From: Rickettsiales bacterium
GTDB lineage: Bacteria > Pseudomonadota > Alphaproteobacteria > Rs-D84
Direction: 5' to 3'
Assembly (NCBI GenBank): GCA_031283185.1
Contig: JAITCH010000011.1
Coordinates: 1-64,000, forward strand
DNA length: 64,000 nt
Position numbers and translations under genes: made by a program. A model generated the notes under the pieces. It saw only the letters and a program-made list of their open reading frames with translations, did no database searches and was not told the origin of the DNA. This document shows positions 60,396-64,000 of the stretch, piece by piece (the stretch's first letter is position 1; every line of letters begins with the position of its first letter).

Positions 60396-61474
60396 TGAAG
60401 TTCTTCCCCTGGCGCACCATTATATCAAGATTCTTATCGGGGAAATTCCTCCGCGCTTTCGGACTCGTCCTATTTATCGTATCCGCCGTAATCCTATCCA
60501 TATCTTTTGTCGAAGAACTCGGTCGCGCTGACACCGGCGGCAGCGCGTTTATCCAAGCCGCCGCAAAACTTTTGGAATGGATGCCGCTCTTCCTGCCGCT
60601 CGTCATATTTATGTCCGTTTTACTTATGACTTATCAACTGCTCCGCTCTTCCGAAATGGTTATAATAACAGGCGCGGGATTATCGCCGCTCCGCATAACC
60701 CGCCCGCTCGCCCTTACCGCGGCACTCGTCGGACTATTCGCATCTATGGCAATCAACCCGGTCTCTATCAGCCTTAACCGCACAATATCGGGCGCGAATT
60801 CTTCTCATATGAATATGGTGGACGGAAAAATCTGGCTATCCGAAGACGGAAAAGACAGCCGAATGATTATGTCCGCCAAGGGAATCCAAATAAAGAACGA
60901 TGCCGCCGCCTTCATAGACGCAACCATCATCAATCAGAAAAAAGGATCGTCCGCCGCCACCCGCATCGAAGCCCCCTTAATATCCCTTAGGGACGGCGAA
61001 TTCCAAGCAGTAGAGGCCGCCGCAGTCTATGGCGAAGATGGCATCCCGAAAATCGCCAGAAACTGGAAAATGCCATCCCTTATAACCGCGCAAAATGTAA
61101 AGGAACGCTACCTGAAACCCGCAGAAATCCCATTCTGGAAACTGCCATCTTTCATCGCCAGCCAGGGTCTGATGGGCATCAACAGCCGCCCTCACTTGGT
61201 GCAATTCTTCTCTCTTCTCTTTATGCCGCTGACCTTGGCGTCAATGGTCGCGCTTGGTATGGCTTTTTCGCAAACCAAAAGCCGCCGTTTTTTCTCATTC
61301 GGCAAAAAGTTCACTCTGGGAATCCTTGCCAGTTTCATTTTGTATTTTGTGATTAATCTATTTTCCAATTTGGGCGCGGCGGGATTTTTACCACCATTTG
61401 CCGCCGTCTTATTACCGCCTATGATAATCGCATTTTTCTCGTTAACATACATCATCTCATTCAATAAAAAATAA
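60395..61474 (+). CDS. LPS export permease LptG/LptF family
   Basis: Inner-membrane permease of the lipopolysaccharide transporter (YjgP/YjgQ family). 359 residues with six TM helices: three near the N-terminus, a periplasmic domain at about residues 125-265 and three near the end. LptF and LptG are paralogues; this one is called as a family member because there is no partner in view. One gene upstream has an overlapping stop, and a 43-codon gene follows after 11 bases. Confidence 0.85.
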   Translation: MKFFPWRTIISRFLSGKFLRAFGLVLFIVSAVILSISFVEELGRADTGGSAFIQAAAKLLEWMPLFLPLVIFMSVLLMTYQLLRSSEMVIITGAGLSPLRITRPLALTAALVGLFASMAINPVSISLNRTISGANSSHMNMVDGKIWLSEDGKDSRMIMSAKGIQIKNDAAAFIDATIINQKKGSSAATRIEAPLISLRDGEFQAVEAAAVYGEDGIPKIARNWKMPSLITAQNVKERYLKPAEIPFWKLPSFIASQGLMGINSRPHLVQFFSLLFMPLTLASMVALGMAFSQTKSRRFFSFGKKFTLGILASFILYFVINLFSNLGAAGFLPPFAAVLLPPMIIAFFSLTYIISFNKK

Positions 61475-61485
61475 AGGAGGCAATA

Positions 61486-61617
61486 ATGCCATTAAAAAAG
61501 AAACATCCCACCAGAAACCGCATGGCAATTTTCGTAATCATAGCAGCGATCGCAGCACTAATGATCATTTCATTTGCCGCGCCAGTGCATATAACCGAAG
61601 TCGTCCTATTCCCTTAA
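61486..61617 (+). CDS. Small single-pass membrane protein, 43 residues
   Basis: ATG preceded by AAAGGAGG, an ideal ribosome-binding site, and ended by TAA. The product starts MPLKKKHPTRNRMAIF and has one TM helix (residues 14-32, FVIIAAIAALMIISFAA), then a short outside tail. The lysine-rich start predicts the N-terminus inside. It follows the LptG/F permease by 11 bases and probably shares its mRNA. No similar protein comes to mind, but the ribosome-binding site and the clean helix make it credible. Confidence 0.6.
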   Translation: MPLKKKHPTRNRMAIFVIIAAIAALMIISFAAPVHITEVVLFP

Positions 61618-61623
61618 ATAATA

Positions 61624-61748
61624 ATTCTCCTCCTTTGGAGGAGTCCCGCCGCAGGCGGGGAGGTGGTTTAGCCACATTAAGCGTTGCAGTGTGTTTTAAT
61701 TTGGTTAAACCACCCCACCCTTCGGGCGCCCCTCCAACGGAGGGGAAC
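61624..61748. repeat. R4 repeat, full copy
   Basis: ATTCTCCTCCTTTGGAGGAGTCCCGCC...GTGGTTTAGCCACATTA...AACCACCCCACCC...CCCCTCCAACGGAGGGGAA. Opposite orientation to the copy at 30347. No gene in it. Confidence 0.85.
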
Positions 61749-61760
61749 TCAAAATAAACA

Positions 61761-62651
61761 ATGAACAACAACATTGAACTTTTTCTTGAAATGCTCGCGG
61801 CTGAAAAAGGCCGCGCAAAGAATACTATTATCTCCTACCAATCCGACTTGGATGAAATCGCCCGGGACTGCGGCGACATCAACTATGCTACTTCCACCAT
61901 ACTCCAAGACTATTTCTCCGACCTCACCAAATCGGGAATGCGCGCCAGCAGCATCGCCCGCAAGGCATCCGCCCTGCGCCAATTCTATAAATTTATGAAC
62001 CTTGAAAAGATAATGTCCGAAAATCCAATGCAAGGCGTGGAACTGCCCAAACGACATCTCGCGCTTCCAAAATACCTGTCCGAAGAAGATATAGAGGCAT
62101 TAATCTCTTCCGCGGACGATGTCCGCTATTCGTTGCGGCTCCGCGCAATGATTGAAATACTTTATGCCTCCGGCCTCCGCGTTTCCGAACTGGTCTGTCT
62201 GCCGCTGTCAGCAATACTCAAAGACCGGCTACTTGTCCACGGCAAGGGGTCCAAGGAACGGATGGTGCCAATCCATCAAAAAGCCCTGGACGCAATCGCC
62301 GCCTATATGAAAGTCCGCCCAGCATTTATCCCGCGCGGACGCAAGGCATCGCCCTTTCTTTTTCCCGGCATCGGCGCGGCAGGTCATTTAACACGGGATG
62401 GATTTTATAAAGTCCTTAAAAAATGCGCCGTGCTCGCCGGAGTGTCCCCGGAAAAAGTCAGCCCCCATGTGCTGCGCCATTCGTTCGCATCACACCTCTT
62501 GGGCGGCGGCGCGAATTTGCGTTCAATCCAAACAATGCTGGGACACGAAGATATTTCCACGACCCAAATCTATACTCATGTGCTGCCGGAAAAGTTAAAG
62601 TCCGCAGTGCTGCAACACCATCCATTGTCTAATAAAAAGGGCGCGATATGA
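61761..62651 (+). CDS. xerD: Tyrosine recombinase XerD-like
   Basis: Site-specific recombinase that resolves chromosome dimers at dif with its partner. 296 residues: SAM-like core-binding domain at the N-terminus (MLAAEKGRAKNTIISYQSDLDE) and a catalytic domain with Arg in LYASGLRVSELV, Lys in VHGKGSKERMVP, HVLRHSFASHLL with His and Arg, GHEDISTTQIYTHV with the last His and Tyr. All catalytic residues are intact, in contrast to the integrase-like gene at 49155. The assignment of XerD rather than XerC is by overall look only. Confidence 0.88.
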   Translation: MNNNIELFLEMLAAEKGRAKNTIISYQSDLDEIARDCGDINYATSTILQDYFSDLTKSGMRASSIARKASALRQFYKFMNLEKIMSENPMQGVELPKRHLALPKYLSEEDIEALISSADDVRYSLRLRAMIEILYASGLRVSELVCLPLSAILKDRLLVHGKGSKERMVPIHQKALDAIAAYMKVRPAFIPRGRKASPFLFPGIGAAGHLTRDGFYKVLKKCAVLAGVSPEKVSPHVLRHSFASHLLGGGANLRSIQTMLGHEDISTTQIYTHVLPEKLKSAVLQHHPLSNKKGAI

Positions 62652-63100
62652 AATGCGAAAAACCCGGTTGCACGGCGGATGCCGAATGCCGCGCCCCGAA
62701 AAACCGCGCGCTTAAAACATATTGGAATTTTTGTAAAACCCACGCGGCGGAATATAACCAGAATTGGAATTTTTACGAAGGCATGACCGCAAAGGAAGTA
62801 GAACAAGATTGGGAAAAACGCACATTTGGCACAATACTGGAAGACGGCAAAAAGCATTCTTATAAAGATATTATTAATGATATTCTCGCCGGGAAAGTAA
62901 TTGAAAGCACCGGGTTCCCGAGGGATGTTGATGATGCGTTTCGGACGCTTGGGATTGTTCCCACGCGGGATTTGGCTGCGGCGAAAAAAGTATATTTAGA
63001 ATTGGCAAAAAAATATCATCCTGATACATCAAATAATTCTTCCGACCGGTTTAAGCAGATTTCTTCGGCCTTCCAAATCATCCAAAAATTCTTGAAATAA
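62648..63100 (+). CDS. J-domain protein with Cys-rich N-terminus
   Basis: A 150-residue alphaproteobacterial-type DnaJ-like protein. The J-domain is at the C-terminus with the HPD motif in KKYHPDTSNNSSDRFKQISSAF; the start has cysteines in MKCEKPGCTADAECRAP...NFCKTH that might bind zinc. The J-domain suggests it recruits a DnaK-type chaperone. It overlaps the xerD-like gene by four bases (ATGA). Confidence 0.82.
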   Translation: MKCEKPGCTADAECRAPKNRALKTYWNFCKTHAAEYNQNWNFYEGMTAKEVEQDWEKRTFGTILEDGKKHSYKDIINDILAGKVIESTGFPRDVDDAFRTLGIVPTRDLAAAKKVYLELAKKYHPDTSNNSSDRFKQISSAFQIIQKFLK

Positions 63101-63104
63101 TGCA

Positions 63105-63212
63105 GGGATTTGCCCCCTGGCCTTTTGATTTGCCGGGGCAAATCCCACATTAAACCAAAACGGCACCATAGGTGCCGTCATCCCCGCGAAGGCGGGGATC
63201 TCAAATTGTATA
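63105..63212 (+). repeat. R3 and R2 repeats
   Basis: R3 GGGATTTGCCCCCTGGCCTTTTGATTTGCCGGGGCAAATCCC (63105-63147) and R2 GTCATCCCCGCGAAGGCGGGGATCTCAAATTGTATA (63177-63212). They lie between the J-domain gene and the stop of the third Cys-rich gene. Confidence 0.85.
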
Positions 63213-63256
63213 TTGCTTAGCGGGACTGGGTCAGGAGACCCCGCCCCGCATTTATT

Positions 63257-64000
63257 CTACCTCTTCCCGACACTTACCTGATCACCAAACCCGGCAACCG
63301 CAAAGCCCGCGACAGAACATTGCACAGCCTCAAAGCCCTTATCCACTTGTTTCGCTTTCACAAGGTGATTGGTGAGGAACCCACCAACCGCGCCGAGTGC
63401 CACCGCCGCGCCAGCATCCCAACCAAGCCGTTTCCAATTTGTCTCACCATCGGTTTTCTTTAACCAACTCGCCTTATCCAGTTGAAACGCCGACAAGTCG
63501 GCAAGTTTATCCGATACTTTGGTTTCTGCCTCTGTGGTCTGTTTATCTTCTGCCTCAACCTCTTTTCCCTTTTCACCATTAACTTCGTCTGCTACTCTTT
63601 CATGCCCCATCTCCCTATCTTTGTCGTTACATGCTTCTCTTATGTCATCCCAGCCAGGGTTTCTTAATCTATTGCTTCTATAAAATTCATAAGAATCATT
63701 AAAGTTTTTCACATTATCCTTTCCGCAGGCTTCACATAGTTGAATTTTGTTGTCGACTCCCAGACGTTCAAATTTCGAATTGATTTCTGCAAGAAGACTA
63801 TTCCCGCATTTATCTTCTAATTTTTTATTTTCTTCGTTTTCTCTTAATGCTTTACATCCTTCACTTGCCTCTTCCGGGGAATTAATGTTGGGATTATATT
63901 GCATTGCTGCTTCAAAAGACTGCTTTGTTTTGCAATGATCGCAAGCCTTTATATAATCCTCAATATTTAAATTTGGATCTAAAAATTTTGTTCGAACGGC
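63257..64000 (-). CDS. Cys-rich secreted family protein, third member (partial)
   Basis: The frame is open to the window edge (no stop from 63904 to 64000), so the gene start lies outside. The visible part has two C...CxxC-type modules (ACDHC and LCEAC), an acidic Lys/Glu-rich linker, and the same conserved C-terminus as at 7549 and 36488 (KLADLSAFQLDKASWLKK, GALGGFL-type GAVGGFLTNHLVKA, VDKGFEAVQC, FGDQVSVG). Synonymous differences between the three genes are many while the protein is kept, so this domain is under selection. Whether it also carries a simple-sequence tract cannot be seen. Confidence 0.72.
   Translation of the reverse strand, partial: AVRTKFLDPNLNIEDYIKACDHCKTKQSFEAAMQYNPNINSPEEASEGCKALRENEENKKLEDKCGNSLLAEINSKFERLGVDNKIQLCEACGKDNVKNFNDSYEFYRSNRLRNPGWDDIREACNDKDREMGHERVADEVNGEKGKEVEAEDKQTTEAETKVSDKLADLSAFQLDKASWLKKTDGETNWKRLGWDAGAAVALGAVGGFLTNHLVKAKQVDKGFEAVQCSVAGFAVAGFGDQVSVGKR

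Noticed and set aside
30347-61748. R4 copies as a CRISPR array
   Set aside because: Copies are kilobases apart with no regular spacing or spacers.

Overview
The window looks like a chromosomal segment of an alphaproteobacterium with moderate GC, probably a small-genome, host-associated lineage. Supporting signs are GatCAB next to tRNA-Gln metabolism, a YbeY-Lnt pair, an RHH_4-type ribbon-helix-helix protein, a LexA/S24-like HTH of the alphaproteobacterial type and AsmA, LptG and TatBC envelope genes. The habitat is inference only. Intergenic space is unusually rich in short palindromic repeats of at least five families (called here R1 to R5), and some have been absorbed in frame into protein-coding genes.

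Layout. 0-3 kb: accessory start with a truncated phage-type HTH repressor and a DUF262 plus HEPN-like gene pair (candidate defence or toxin system). 2.3-7 kb: ung with an HhH glycosylase-like gene, class II aldolase, acyl-ACP thioesterase and an OmpA-like protein. 7-10 kb: a GIY-YIG gene between inverted repeats, then a large Cys-rich secreted protein gene split by a G9 tract. 10-16.8 kb: an M23 peptidase, a small SUKH/RHH operon, a YbeY-Lnt fusion and miaB. 17-26 kb: gatCAB, ruvX, rnd-like exonuclease, pcrA, dnaQ, an MFS transporter and tRNA-Gln. 26-28.4 kb: a two-gene restriction-modification system. 28.5-36 kb: yebC, ruvA, an outer-membrane barrel, uvrB and AsmA. 36-39 kb: a second Cys-rich protein gene with an (AC)11 tract just after its start codon. 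38.9-46.1 kb: a type IVb (R64 thin-pilus-like) assembly operon pilL-N-O-P-Q-R. 46.4-53 kb: dnaJ, dnaN, a degenerate integrase, mltG and fabF. 53-59.6 kb: tatBC, lolA, recJ, mutL and greA. 59.7-63.1 kb: a flavin reductase, an LPS-export permease, xerD-like and a J-domain protein. The window ends inside a third member of the Cys-rich family.

Two things stand out as possibly undescribed. First, three loci (7549-9973, 36488-38473, 63257-64000) encode one modular protein family: signal peptide, variable cysteine modules, and a strongly conserved C-terminal segment of about 85 residues. Two of the three carry simple-sequence tracts (G9 and (AC)11) placed where length changes would switch the reading frame, as in phase-variable surface proteins. 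The start of the third lies outside the window. Second, six copies of a roughly 155-bp element (R5) lie between genes from 36 to 53 kb, all in the same orientation. They share loop motifs but have different, mutually compensating stem sequences, which is the signature of a conserved folded RNA or single-stranded DNA structure.

The housekeeping genes form ordinary short operons with stop/start overlaps (ATGA or TAATG). All functional statements rest on motifs read by eye; no database search was possible.
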